From the NCBI GenBank assembly GCA_000406005.1, contig ASZN01000001.1, forward strand, positions 1-64,000: a DNA stretch of 64,000 nucleotides, written 5' to 3'. The notes beneath the pieces were generated by a model. The model was given only the letters and a program-made list of their open reading frames with translations. It did no database searches and was not told the origin of the DNA. Within the stretch, counting starts at the first letter, position 1. Each line of letters begins with the position of its first letter. This DNA is from Candidatus Poribacteria bacterium WGA-3G (GTDB taxonomy: Bacteria > Poribacteria > WGA-4E > WGA-3G). Below, piece after piece: positions 33,422 through 42,966 of the stretch. The position numbers and the translations under genes are program-made.

Positions 33422-34441
33422 TTACGACATCGGTAAATTGACAGCCTGACCACTATCTGATGATACCAACCCAGCCTCAAGAATTTCTTGCGCATCTCGA
33501 CTCACTTTAGGACTACACAACCCTTCAATGGGTTCACCCGTCTCTAAACAGTGAATAAGGTATTCTGGCGCGTTACGGCGACCTTCTGGTATCGAATCAA
33601 GTGCTACCACATCTGCATCGCTACCTGCCCGATGCAGATGGACTTCGTTGCCGCTTACCATCAACGCACCTTCCGTACCGTAAACCACCGGATTCGGTGT
33701 AATATAACCGACCTTCTGCGTCCAAGATGCCTCCGTAATTCCGAAAGCATTTCCGTATTTCATAACGATGACAGCGTTATCATCCGGCACAGGATAGTCT
33801 TTGACGAAGGTGCCACGGAAAGCCGTTACCTGTTCAGGTAGACCGAGCAGATAAGCACACATATCCGCACAATAGCAGCAGTAATCCATCAACGCGCCTG
33901 CCCCATTTTTCTCTTCATCGTAAAGCCACTCGTAGAAATAGCGCGAGCATCCGATCTCCTTCGGACCGTTGTGTGCAGAACGCCATTTGAAATAGAAAAG
34001 GTCTCCGATTGCTCCGTCTTTGATGAGATTCATCGCCGTATTGAGTGCTGGACTCCAAGCCGTGGGCCAATTCACCATAAGCAGGGTCCCAGCATCCGCC
34101 GCTGTGGCAAGCATACGGTCTGCCTGCGAAAGGCGTGCCGCCATCGGTTTTTCAGAAAGGACGTGAATACCTTTCGCCGCTGCAGCCGCAACAATATCGA
34201 CACCCACACTGTTCTCAGCGGACGCTTGAACAATGTCCAATTCCGCTTTCTCTATCATCTCTTGCCAAGAATCATAGACATTCTCAACACCGGCTTCTTT
34301 TTTAAATTGTGTACGCAATTCCGCATTGACATCGCCTGCCGCAACGATTTCGACGTTTGGGTGTGCCTTCCAATGGCGAAGTTCACCCCACACATGGTCA
34401 TGCACAAGCGACGCGAAGCCAACGCGATATGTTTTTGACAT
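33422..34441 (-). CDS. Gfo/Idh/MocA family oxidoreductase
   Basis: This NAD(P)-dependent sugar or inositol oxidoreductase has an N-terminal Rossmann start (YRVGFASLVHDHVWGELRHW) and the family's HVLSEKPMAARLSQADRM with the EKP signature. The C-terminal beta-sheet domain covers YFKWRSAHNGPKE onward. The first codon of the longer frame is TTG; I prefer the adjacent ATG at 34441 (339 residues). It precedes the sugar isomerase gene by 53 bases, so the pair probably acts in one pathway. Confidence 0.9.
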   Translation of the reverse strand: MSKTYRVGFASLVHDHVWGELRHWKAHPNVEIVAAGDVNAELRTQFKKEAGVENVYDSWQEMIEKAELDIVQASAENSVGVDIVAAAAAKGIHVLSEKPMAARLSQADRMLATAADAGTLLMVNWPTAWSPALNTAMNLIKDGAIGDLFYFKWRSAHNGPKEIGCSRYFYEWLYDEEKNGAGALMDYCCYCADMCAYLLGLPEQVTAFRGTFVKDYPVPDDNAVIVMKYGNAFGITEASWTQKVGYITPNPVVYGTEGALMVSGNEVHLHRAGSDADVVALDSIPEGRRNAPEYLIHCLETGEPIEGLCSPKVSRDAQEILEAGLVSSDSGQAVNLPMS

Positions 34442-34444
34442 CAA

Positions 34445-34926
34445 TAATACCTGTTAGTAAAAAACTATGTTAATCTATGTAAATCTGAAAAACACAGTTC
34501 TCTACGGGATTCCTTAAGTCCCTTTGTAGACACCGTCGTGTCTAACCTGCCCGCATCCAGTGGCATCTATGCACGTCATAGAAGATAGCAGGCGATTTGC
34601 ACGTAGCAAAGGAACGTGCTACGTGGAGTAACCCTCAAAGTCAGTCCCAAAAGACTGACGCCTTATCATTTCCGAGTGTCCTCACAATGTTAAGGTTCGT
34701 CTCACTCGCGTATGAACCTTTTGCGTAGCAAAGACGTGGTTTTTGTCTCTTGTGCTTGGTTATTGCACAACACTACGCAATACAGTAGTGCGGAATCGAA
34801 CCCCACAAAAACGCCTATCGTTTACCGTTTAACACAGAAAAAGAACTGTTTAGGAACTACTTCTATAAGTGCGCCGTATCAGCACGCAATGTTTAGACTA
34901 CAAGTCTACTGTTCTCCGAAATTCGC
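34445..34926. repeat. 482-base gene-free stretch with several hairpins
   Basis: No gene is supported here. I see three stems: CACGTAGCA (34600-34608) with TGCTACGTG (34617-34625), TCAGTC with GACTGA (34641-34658), and TAGACT-aca-AGTCTA (about 34892-34906). The last, read on the minus strand, contains AGACTTGTAGTCT, the same layout as the GCGACTTGTAGTCGC word at 1-95. The region may be a remnant of repeats or a small structured RNA. I find no transposase fragment. Confidence 0.5.
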
Positions 34927-35979
34927 TTATTCTTCAGCGCGAACTGCAATTTTAATGGCGGTCTCGCCGTTAATGCGATAGCCGCCGTCAAGTGCTTTAA
35001 AACCGTCTTCAACCTCTGAGAGCGGCAGTTGATGGCTAATCATATCGGCGAAAGGCAGTCCGCTCTGCTCAAGGAGCGGTAAGCCGCGAACGAAATGTTC
35101 GTAAGTGCTACCCCAGATCGCCTCCACACGCAGATTTTTGCGCATTAGTAACTGGTTAATGTTGAAGTCAATTGACCCCATATCCACGAAGTGACCGACT
35201 TCAACAAAAGTACCACTGCGCCGAGTATAACCCAATCCCTCTGGCGTAGCAGGCAGAAACCCGGCACACTCAAAGACGACATCCGCGCCTTCTTTACGCG
35301 GGGTTTCCGCTTTTACAAGTGCTGTCCGCTCTTCAACAGAGGCAACTTCCTCAATATCAATCGTTACGTCTGCACCGAGGCGTTTGGCGAGTTCCAATCT
35401 TCCGGCGGGCCCGCCAACCATAATCGCTTTTGCAGCACCGCTCAACTTCGCGCACGCAAGCGTTACAAGCCCAATAGCACCAGAACCTTGTATAACAACG
35501 GTATCACCGAGTTTTATGCCACCGCGCATCGCAGCGTGAACGCCGACAGTAAACGGTTCTATCAACACAGCGACTTCAGGTGAAGCATCGGTTTTCATGA
35601 AACAGGTATTTTCAAGGCAGAGGTACATATAATCGGCAAACCCACCGCGAAAATGCGGTGCTTCGTCTGGATTCCACTGGAACCCGTAGGCACCGTAATT
35701 CGTACCGGGTGCGAAGATAACCCTGTCACCTTCTTTGACAGATTTGCCGACATAATCGGTCTCTACACCTTCACCGAGTATCTCGATAATACCGACGTTT
35801 TCATGCCCCAATAGGATCTCTGTCTGGAAACCGTTCTGCCAGTTATGCAGATCCGTCCCGCAGATACCCGCTAACTCTTGACGCAGTAATACCGTATTCG
35901 GTGCCGGTTCCGGCACCGGATATTCACGTATCTCAAAATCTTTGCCGTGCGCAACGACGGCTCTCCCCGTCCGACTCAT
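34927..35979 (-). CDS. Zinc-type MDR dehydrogenase
   Basis: The 350-residue medium-chain dehydrogenase contains LAGICGTDLHNW and LLGHENVGIIEILGEG (catalytic zinc region), and the Rossmann motif VVIQGSGAIGLVTLACAKL. Unlike the homologue at 28262-29335 it lacks the four-cysteine structural zinc loop. The substrate is unknown. GAGGAG lies close before the ATG. It probably oxidises a sugar alcohol or related compound like its neighbours. Confidence 0.88.
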   Translation of the reverse strand: MSRTGRAVVAHGKDFEIREYPVPEPAPNTVLLRQELAGICGTDLHNWQNGFQTEILLGHENVGIIEILGEGVETDYVGKSVKEGDRVIFAPGTNYGAYGFQWNPDEAPHFRGGFADYMYLCLENTCFMKTDASPEVAVLIEPFTVGVHAAMRGGIKLGDTVVIQGSGAIGLVTLACAKLSGAAKAIMVGGPAGRLELAKRLGADVTIDIEEVASVEERTALVKAETPRKEGADVVFECAGFLPATPEGLGYTRRSGTFVEVGHFVDMGSIDFNINQLLMRKNLRVEAIWGSTYEHFVRGLPLLEQSGLPFADMISHQLPLSEVEDGFKALDGGYRINGETAIKIAVRAEE

Positions 35980-36043
35980 ATATCTCTCCTCGGGTTGGTT
36001 TTATCAAGAAGCGTCTTTTTCGCGCGCCTCGAACTGGCGATCC

Positions 36044-36331
36044 TCAGACATATTTCCGCTTCTTGCGTGAAATCAACACAATCGCTATAATAGCAATGAC
36101 CACAATCGGGAACCAAAACGCTTTAACGAATCCCCAGAAAATGGTAAATCCGATCCAAAGCAGGACTTCAATCCCGACGATCATCGCTGTTTTGTTCCAT
36201 GGGAAGTCCGCACCGTACTGCTGTTTCAACCGACGCGCGTATAACCACGAAACCCCTAAAGTGCCGATTATAGCAATAAAAAACAGCAAATTAACGAGAT
36301 CTTGGATGCTATTCAAAATGAAACCCATCAT
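36044..36331 (-). CDS. Small membrane protein
   Basis: The 95 residues contain three hydrophobic segments (about 12-31, 48-65 and 69-87) and a basic tail, RKKRKYV. It is an inner-membrane protein of no family I recognise. An AAAGGAG ribosome binding site lies 10 bases before the first ATG, and a second ATG follows directly. It sits alone between a dehydrogenase gene and fdhD, all on the minus strand. Confidence 0.75.
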   Translation of the reverse strand: MMGFILNSIQDLVNLLFFIAIIGTLGVSWLYARRLKQQYGADFPWNKTAMIVGIEVLLWIGFTIFWGFVKAFWFPIVVIAIIAIVLISRKKRKYV

Positions 36332-36420
36332 GACAATTTTGCTCCTTTTAAGTTTTACTTGCTATTATAGAGACGCGCCATCTAAAAAAGATAGTAAAAT
36401 GTACACTTTCTCTCGCTTAC

Positions 36421-37290
36421 TCACGACTCTCGGTGAATACGCTCAGGGCAGCTATACACCGCCATACTCCGTCCCCGCATGAAACCGATCAGTGTAAGAT
36501 TGCCCTCTTCGGCAAGGTCAACAGCGAGTGTAGACGCAGCAGAAACAGCAACGACAATCGGGATACGTGCAAAGAGTGCTTTCTGGACGATCTCAAAACT
36601 CGCGCGACCGCTCACCATCAAAACATGCTGATCAAGCGGCACCAAGTCAGAGAGCAACGCTTGACCGATCACCTTATCAACAGCATTGTGCCGTCCTATA
36701 TCTTCTCTAACAATCAGGAGTTCGCCTTCAGCATTGAACAACCCAGCGGCGTGAAGTCCGCCTGTCTTTTCAAAGACCGATTGCGCTTTCCTTAACTGGT
36801 CATTCAGCCGATAGAGGACGGCTTGATTCAAATGGAACCCCGATTTCACGGGTGACACCTGCTGCCGAACGGATTCAATCGTCATCTTGCCACAGAGTCC
36901 ACAACTTGCATTCGCGTGGAAGTTTCGCTGCCATCCGGATTGGGCGTCAAGGTTCAACGCTTCCCGAAGTTGAACGTTGACAATATTCTGGAGCGACGAT
37001 CCCCCTGGCACCTCTACATCAGCATCACTTTCTTCACAATACGCGATAATTTCGATGTCATCGCTGGAGGCAATAAGACTCTCCGTGTAAAGAAAACCGG
37101 CGGCGAGTTCAAAATCGTGTCCCGGAGTCCGCATCACAACGATTAAACTCTGCTGCCTTACGCGGATCTCAAGCGGTTCTTCAACAACCAATTCATCTTC
37201 CGTCCGGATAGGTTGGGCATCTGACCAACGCGTAATGAATTTTGTGTCTGTCGGTTGCATGGTTTTAAGTCCGTATACGTCTATGAACAA
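36421..37290 (-). CDS. fdhD: Formate dehydrogenase accessory sulfurtransferase FdhD
   Basis: FdhD passes sulfur from IscS to the molybdenum cofactor of formate dehydrogenases. Characteristic segments are ELAAGFLYTESLI, the cysteine motif NASCGLCGK, GGLHAAGLF, VREDIGRHNAVDKVIG and VSGRASFEIVQKALFA. No formate dehydrogenase is visible in this window, so its client is elsewhere. A Met ten codons in (37260) is a possible start. 289 residues is within the family range. Confidence 0.93.
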   Translation of the reverse strand: MFIDVYGLKTMQPTDTKFITRWSDAQPIRTEDELVVEEPLEIRVRQQSLIVVMRTPGHDFELAAGFLYTESLIASSDDIEIIAYCEESDADVEVPGGSSLQNIVNVQLREALNLDAQSGWQRNFHANASCGLCGKMTIESVRQQVSPVKSGFHLNQAVLYRLNDQLRKAQSVFEKTGGLHAAGLFNAEGELLIVREDIGRHNAVDKVIGQALLSDLVPLDQHVLMVSGRASFEIVQKALFARIPIVVAVSAASTLAVDLAEEGNLTLIGFMRGRSMAVYSCPERIHRES

Positions 37291-37293
37291 ATA

Positions 37294-39423
37294 TCACTGG
37301 ATGTTCATGGCTGCTAACCCGTTGTCCGTCGCTATCCATACTCTACCGTTACTTATGGCAAATGCGTGTATTATCAATTCACCGGCAACAATTCGCGGGG
37401 TCATTGTATCTTCCCATGCACCAGAACGGGTATGATGCGTATAAAAAAGATCGTTCGTCGCGATCCACAACACCAGAGGGGTCGGCGGCGGTGGCGGTCG
37501 GATTTCCAACACCTCGGTCTGTGATTCAACTTCCAACGCCTCCGTCTCAAGAACAGATTCGGGGGTCAGTGGATCCGACACCTCCGCAGGGGATTGAGAT
37601 GCCTCGTCTATTAACGGTTCCGGGGTATCAGCAGGCGGTGCCTCGTTCTCTTCCACGACGACCGGTGAATCATCAAGGACACCTTCAATGTAAATACGCC
37701 TTAATTTTATCTCATCCGTTATACCTGTATGCAGTGTCGTCGATTTACCATTCACACCGTCCAAGTCCGCTCGGAAATAACCGTTCGACTGTTCATCAGC
37801 ATTAAACCACGTACACAACAGTTGATCTTCAGCGATATCAAACCCGACAACCGTCATGCCTGTGCGCATTTCCGTCGAATTATAGAGCGACCACTCTTCG
37901 ACCTCGACCTCACGGTTGAACGTTACGATTGCGCCATCCGCTGAAGCTCCCCAAACCGTCGTAGGTGTCAGCAACAAGGTTTCAATATTATCTGCTTGAA
38001 TGAAGCTCTGCTGTCTATTGTAAAAAATCGGCGGATTAACAGTGCCGCGAATCTTACGAATAACACCGACATCCGTAGCGAACCAAACCTCGCTATCATC
38101 CATCTTGATGTCCTTGACCCAAGCAGGGAATCCGTCGGTTGGCGGATAGGTCTGGATTTCGCCGGTCCGTTTATTGTAATGAACCGCCCCTTGAAAACGG
38201 GTACCCACCCACACCTCGTCTGGATTCACTGCGATAGCTCGGACATCCGGCACTGCTTTCGTCGAACTATTTATCAGTTGTGGTACGTCTGGAATCGGTA
38301 TCCAGTTATTGAAAGCGGTCTCAAAAAGCATCACGCCGCTCGCTGTCCCAACCCATAACCGTGTGCCATCAACCGCAATCGCTTGAACACGATTGTCAGG
38401 CAGATTGTTTGCGACTGTATAGACCGTCCAGCGGGTCTGATCCAGGAGCTGTTTCGCACGTTCCCTCACCGCTTCATCTACGCTCATATCATGGACCTGT
38501 GCGGCTTCATTCCCGGCTTCTTCTACTCTACCCAATTTTAAGTTGACTTCAGCACGGGTCAAGCGTGCATCATAAACCCGCTCGCTCACCGGATAACGGA
38601 GAATAAACCCGCGCAACGTATGGAGTGCGTCCTCCAACTGGTCGGTTTCCGCTTTTAATTTCCCAATAAGGAAAAGTGCTTTTTCGTGGGACAACATGTC
38701 CGGATATTGTTTGATCGCCGACTCCAAAAGCGATAACCCCTCATTCTCCAAAAGCGATAACCCCTCGTTGTCATCCGCTAACTGTTCAACGAGCAGGAAA
38801 CCGGTGATATAACTCAATCCGGCGACAGACTCGTGGTCCGGATAATACTGTAGGATCAACCGATAGTTCTCTACGGCTTCACCGTAAGCCTCATTGGCGA
38901 GTGCGGCATCCCCAAGTTCCCGAAAATGCGGCACCAAGTCAAAATTCGCCGCATCAAGGATCGCCACAGAACGGAATCGTTCCAAGGCGTTTGTATTGTC
39001 TCCGTTCACCTTGTAAAGCAAACCGAGCTGATAATGCGCATCCGGGTATTTCGGAAACTCTTCGATAGCGGCTTCAAACCGGTTCTTCGCTTGTTCAGGA
39101 AGTCCTAACTCCAGCAGCATAAGCCCGTTCCGAAAATACTTCGCAGCCGTGCGATCCGCAACGTTCGAGAGGTCTGATGTGAAGCTTAGGCGATGTCCCG
39201 TCACAGGAAGCCGCAAAATCTCGCCCTGATATTCAATTTCAAAATGCGTATCAGTGCCACCACGCCAAGTGCCGGTCAGCCTATCGCCGTTCTCTCTATC
39301 CACGATGACGTACTGTTGCCCATAAGCCTGATGCTGCTGATAGACGAACAAGACGATTAATGTTATTAGCAGAAATAGGTGAAAAATCTTCTGTTTTTTG
39401 GTATGTGTATTTTTTTTAGACAT
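37294..39423 (-). CDS. Secreted TPR and beta-propeller protein
   Basis: From the preferred start MSKKNTHTKKQKIF there is a basic N-region and one hydrophobic segment, then export-like sequence. Residues about 90-330 form TPR repeats (such as DAHYQLGLLYKVNGDNTNAL). About 340-560 are short WVGT/WFAT blades like the two-component-regulator propeller (LWVGTASGVMLFET, VWVGTRFQGAVHYN, VWFATDVGVIRKI). A Pro/Glu/Ser/Thr-rich linker near 610-650 precedes a last blade. A 24-bp in-frame tandem duplication encodes a doubled NEGLSLLE. It is probably periplasmic, anchored by the N-terminal segment; the role is unknown. Confidence 0.78.
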   Translation of the reverse strand: MSKKNTHTKKQKIFHLFLLITLIVLFVYQQHQAYGQQYVIVDRENGDRLTGTWRGGTDTHFEIEYQGEILRLPVTGHRLSFTSDLSNVADRTAAKYFRNGLMLLELGLPEQAKNRFEAAIEEFPKYPDAHYQLGLLYKVNGDNTNALERFRSVAILDAANFDLVPHFRELGDAALANEAYGEAVENYRLILQYYPDHESVAGLSYITGFLLVEQLADDNEGLSLLENEGLSLLESAIKQYPDMLSHEKALFLIGKLKAETDQLEDALHTLRGFILRYPVSERVYDARLTRAEVNLKLGRVEEAGNEAAQVHDMSVDEAVRERAKQLLDQTRWTVYTVANNLPDNRVQAIAVDGTRLWVGTASGVMLFETAFNNWIPIPDVPQLINSSTKAVPDVRAIAVNPDEVWVGTRFQGAVHYNKRTGEIQTYPPTDGFPAWVKDIKMDDSEVWFATDVGVIRKIRGTVNPPIFYNRQQSFIQADNIETLLLTPTTVWGASADGAIVTFNREVEVEEWSLYNSTEMRTGMTVVGFDIAEDQLLCTWFNADEQSNGYFRADLDGVNGKSTTLHTGITDEIKLRRIYIEGVLDDSPVVVEENEAPPADTPEPLIDEASQSPAEVSDPLTPESVLETEALEVESQTEVLEIRPPPPPTPLVLWIATNDLFYTHHTRSGAWEDTMTPRIVAGELIIHAFAISNGRVWIATDNGLAAMNIQ

Positions 39424-39527
39424 CTGATGCAACATATTTTACCTGTAAAACATGGAGTGATAGATATTTGTTAGGATTTATAATATCAGAAACGTTGGAA
39501 AATGTCAAGACCGTTTGGAGACGCTGC

Positions 39528-39556
39528 TTGATACCAAAATCGGTATCCGCTATAAT
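39528..39556 (+). promoter_or_regulatory. Strong promoter of hrpB, probably giving a leaderless mRNA
   Basis: TTGATA (39528-39533) and TATAAT (39551-39556) are exactly 17 bases apart. The expected start point is about 7 bases past the -10, which is the A of the hrpB ATG (39563). No Shine-Dalgarno precedes that ATG, consistent with a leaderless transcript. Confidence 0.75.
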
Positions 39557-39562
39557 ACCCCT

Positions 39563-41947
39563 ATGAACGACACGAAGCTTCCGATTACAGAATTAAAGGA
39601 GAGGTTTCAGGATGCAATCGCAAAGGGTCCTGTAGTCATTGTGGCACCGACCGGCAGTGGAAAATCGACACAAATTCCGCCGTGGTGTGCTGCGCTATCA
39701 GACGCGCCTGTACTCGTCGTGGAACCGAGACGCGTCGCATGCCGTTCACTCGCACGATGGGTGGCACAACAACTCGGCGAACCGTTAGGACATTCGGTCG
39801 GCTACACGGTGCGTTTTGAGGATGTCAGTTCCGACACTTTAACCCGTATCCGGTTCGTTACGCCCGGCATCGCTTTAAGATATGCTGCCGGACAGGAGCT
39901 GGACCGCTATGGCACTATCATTTTCGACGAATTCCACGAACGCGGTGTGGAAACAGACCTCTTTCTCGCTATCTGCCAAAAGAAACGCCCCGAGGCGAGG
40001 CTTATTATTATGTCTGCCACGATCGCTGCACAACAACTCGCCCGGTCTGTTGGCGGACAGGTGCTACGCGCCGAAGGGCGCGTCTATCCTGTTGAAGCCC
40101 GATACCTTGGCGGCGCAGTGGTACCTACATCTCATGACTTAGTAAAACGCCTCGAAAAAGGGATTAAGATCGCCCTCAACGAGACTGCGGGAAATATACT
40201 GGTTTTCTTACCGGGCAAAGGTGAAATTAATGCATGCCACGACGCGCTTCGCAAGATGCAACATATTGACGTTATCCCGCTACACGGCGATCTCCCTCCG
40301 AATGCACAAGACAGGGCATTTGAGACACAATCTCAACGCCGGCGTGTCATTCTCGCGACCAACGTCGCTGAGACATCAATCACACTCCCCGGAATTACTG
40401 CTGTCGTAGATACCGGTTTAGTTCGTCAGCGTGTCCATCAAAGCCGACGGATTGTCTTAGCGTTACGTCCCATCTCACAAGCCTCGGCTGAACAACGTCG
40501 TGGACGTGCCGGTCGCCTTGGACCGGGTGTCTGCTACAGACTCTGGGAGGAACAGGGTCAACTTGAGCAGGAAACGCTGCCAGAGATTCGGCGGGAGGAT
40601 TTAACGCAATTCGTGCTCACTGTCGCTTCAACCGGTTATCGTCCGCAAGACCTGACGTTCCTCGACGCGCCCCCAGATTTCGCTGTGGAACGCGCGCAAA
40701 CCGCGCTGAAAAGCTGGGGTGTTCTCTCAGATGATGGCATACTCACAACGGAGGGTGCAAAAATTTCCGCGCTACCTATCAACCCTCTCCACGCCCGATT
40801 GTTGGTAAAAGCACCATCTGCTCTGCGACGCGATCTGATTGATCTCATTGCGACGTTGGAACGTTCCGCCCGCTTATGGCAGCACCTCGACCGCCTGCCA
40901 ACTGAACGGCAGGACACTGTTCGCGAAGCCCGTCAAAAAGAACTTTTTCGCGATGGTTGCGATGCTACGACAGCCATCCGAACGTTGCGACACGGGGACG
41001 AAAAACGGCATCATCTCCATAAAACTGCTCTCACAGAATGCCGCAGAATCGCGACGCAGCTCAGAGATTTCTTCGGGTTACCGCCTCTGATGAGAGATAA
41101 AGCACCGACACAACCCAACCGTCCTGCTTTGATCGCGTATCTCTTGCGTGAATGGGACACTTGTGCTTACGTACGGCGGCGGAAAGGTAAGGGATGGGGT
41201 AACGGACACGAAGAGGTCTTACTTGACTCGGATTCGCTGCTGCCTGAAGAGCGGAACGCTGCTCTGATTTTGGAAACTGTTGGCATCGCGAAAGGGACAC
41301 GCGTACAATTGATGGGACGGACTGCTATGCCTTGCTCGTTTGACGACTTGGTCAACGCTGGCATCGGTAGCTCTCAACTCGCTGCTCCGAGACTCGAAGA
41401 CGAAGACATTGTCGCAGAGGTGGTAACTGAATACGCAGGACGCGAGATCGGACGCAGCCGCCAACCCTTGAATGGCACACTGCTGAGAGAGGCGTTGGCA
41501 TCACTCATCCTCTCTGGTTCGGTATTCCCGAAAGTCGCTGCGCAACTCACCCGTGCGATTGACGCTTGGATACTTCATTGTGCGCTCAACGCTGATATGA
41601 AGACATCGGAAACAGCGGATTTAACGCCCCACACATGGTTAGTTTCACGGCTCGATACCTTGGGTGTAGAGGTCGCCGAAGACTGGCAACTGCTTGCGCC
41701 AGAGGATTTGGTCTTTACTGAGATAGACGCTGACACTATCGCTGAAATTGAGGCGCAGTATCCGAAAGCATTTTCTGTTAACGGTGCTAAATTTGACGTG
41801 GAATATGATCCTATCCACAAATTGGTCACGTTGCGATGGAAGCAAGGTATTCGTCAACCGACGTTGAGTACGACGTTGTTACCGATCTGGAATAACTGGA
41901 AGGTGCAACTTGATGTCCGTGGACAAAAGCGGACAGTGCGTCCCTAA
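39563..41947 (+). CDS. hrpB: ATP-dependent helicase HrpB
   Basis: This DEAH-family RNA-helicase-like protein has motif I APTGSGKSTQIPP (about 29-41), motif II as IIFDEFHERG, motif III MSATI, motif VI EQRRGRAGRLGPG, and the HrpB C-terminal region. The usual HrpB length is about 800; this one has 794. A longer frame from a TTG at 39515 is rejected because those codons are the promoter itself. The gene converges with the TolB-like gene 6 bases downstream. The cellular role of HrpB is not well known. Confidence 0.92.
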   Translation: MNDTKLPITELKERFQDAIAKGPVVIVAPTGSGKSTQIPPWCAALSDAPVLVVEPRRVACRSLARWVAQQLGEPLGHSVGYTVRFEDVSSDTLTRIRFVTPGIALRYAAGQELDRYGTIIFDEFHERGVETDLFLAICQKKRPEARLIIMSATIAAQQLARSVGGQVLRAEGRVYPVEARYLGGAVVPTSHDLVKRLEKGIKIALNETAGNILVFLPGKGEINACHDALRKMQHIDVIPLHGDLPPNAQDRAFETQSQRRRVILATNVAETSITLPGITAVVDTGLVRQRVHQSRRIVLALRPISQASAEQRRGRAGRLGPGVCYRLWEEQGQLEQETLPEIRREDLTQFVLTVASTGYRPQDLTFLDAPPDFAVERAQTALKSWGVLSDDGILTTEGAKISALPINPLHARLLVKAPSALRRDLIDLIATLERSARLWQHLDRLPTERQDTVREARQKELFRDGCDATTAIRTLRHGDEKRHHLHKTALTECRRIATQLRDFFGLPPLMRDKAPTQPNRPALIAYLLREWDTCAYVRRRKGKGWGNGHEEVLLDSDSLLPEERNAALILETVGIAKGTRVQLMGRTAMPCSFDDLVNAGIGSSQLAAPRLEDEDIVAEVVTEYAGREIGRSRQPLNGTLLREALASLILSGSVFPKVAAQLTRAIDAWILHCALNADMKTSETADLTPHTWLVSRLDTLGVEVAEDWQLLAPEDLVFTEIDADTIAEIEAQYPKAFSVNGAKFDVEYDPIHKLVTLRWKQGIRQPTLSTTLLPIWNNWKVQLDVRGQKRTVRP

Positions 41948-41953
41948 TTCGTC

Positions 41954-42937
41954 TTAATCTGCTTTGATTTTACTCCACGTCGTCAGGTGTAACTCTGATT
42001 GCGGCTCGACAGGTAGAATCGCGGGATCAAACCAATCCGAACTATAGTTGTTCCCAGCATGTGTGATTTGTTCCGAAACAAGGCTTCCCAAAGAGATTTT
42101 AAAAAGATGGCGTTCTTTTCCATCAAGTCGACTGTAGATGAGCGCATCGCTGTGGGGCGACCATGCCGGATCGGAAACTTGCTCCCCATCTGCAACGACT
42201 GTCTCCATCCCAGTGCCGTCGCTATTGACAATATCAATCGTATGTATAGGCGTGTTATCCTTGACACCCAACAAACCCTTGAGAATGAACGGTAAAATAC
42301 TGAAACGGGTAAAAGCGATCTTGGTACCATCCGGGGACCATACGGGTTCGTGAAGTAGCACCCGTTCCATCAGGACAAGGACTTTTTCCAAACGGGTTTT
42401 TAAGTCGATGACACGAATACCAAAACCCCCTGCAAGCGAAACAAACGCAATTTCGGTGCCATCGGGTGACCATGTCGGGTGCCAACCGTTGACCAGATGC
42501 TCTCCGTTTTTCCCATCAATGTCGGCAATATAGATAGCACGCTCGTCTTCACGGTAGTACGCAATCTGTTGACCATCCGGGGACCACACCGGATTTGATC
42601 GATTTGCCCATTTCTTGAAAATCCGCCTTACATCCGTTCCATCAGCCTTCATGCGGTAAATATCATTGCCGCCATCTCGGTCAGATGTAAAAAGAATATG
42701 CCTTCCTGAAGGCGACCAAGTCGGTTCTGAGTCCTCCGCATTATGTCCGGTCAAATTAACGCGTCCACTCCCATCAGGATTTATGATATAGATATCGCTT
42801 CCATCTTTCACCTTAACGTTCAGTTTTGATGCAAACACGATTTTCGCAGTCGCCGGTGCTTCTGCCAACACCTGACCCATAGCGAGCATCACTATTGAAG
42901 TCACACAACAGAGAATAAAGACGCGGATACTTTTCAT
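41954..42937 (-). CDS. TolB-like PD40 beta-propeller protein, exported
   Basis: A signal peptide (MKSIRVFILCCVTSIVMLAM, cleavage after VLAEA) leads into repeated PD40/WD40-type blades: DIYIINPDGSGRVNLTGH, EPTWSPSGRHILFTSDRDG, NPVWSPDGQQIAYY and similar. These resemble the C-terminal propeller of TolB. The start at 42937 is chosen because AGGAGG lies 9 bases upstream and the signal peptide then begins properly. It is the last gene of the lipoprotein operon (42967-45845) on the same strand. It lacks the N-terminal TolB domain. Confidence 0.85.
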   Translation of the reverse strand: MKSIRVFILCCVTSIVMLAMGQVLAEAPATAKIVFASKLNVKVKDGSDIYIINPDGSGRVNLTGHNAEDSEPTWSPSGRHILFTSDRDGGNDIYRMKADGTDVRRIFKKWANRSNPVWSPDGQQIAYYREDERAIYIADIDGKNGEHLVNGWHPTWSPDGTEIAFVSLAGGFGIRVIDLKTRLEKVLVLMERVLLHEPVWSPDGTKIAFTRFSILPFILKGLLGVKDNTPIHTIDIVNSDGTGMETVVADGEQVSDPAWSPHSDALIYSRLDGKERHLFKISLGSLVSEQITHAGNNYSSDWFDPAILPVEPQSELHLTTWSKIKAD

Positions 42938-42966
42938 CAAAAGGTTCCTCCTATTAGAATACACAA

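Noticed and set aside
34600..34660. TnpB-type guide RNA remnant or IS end
   Set aside because: The stems alone are not specific, and no transposase or TnpB fragment is encoded nearby.
35901..36482. 193-residue plus-strand open frame
   Set aside because: It crosses the 5' end of a dehydrogenase, a small membrane protein gene and the end of fdhD in antisense; those minus-strand genes have good ribosome binding sites.
39515..39562. Upstream TTG start for hrpB
   Set aside because: These bases contain a consensus-like -35 and -10, so they are promoter rather than coding sequence.
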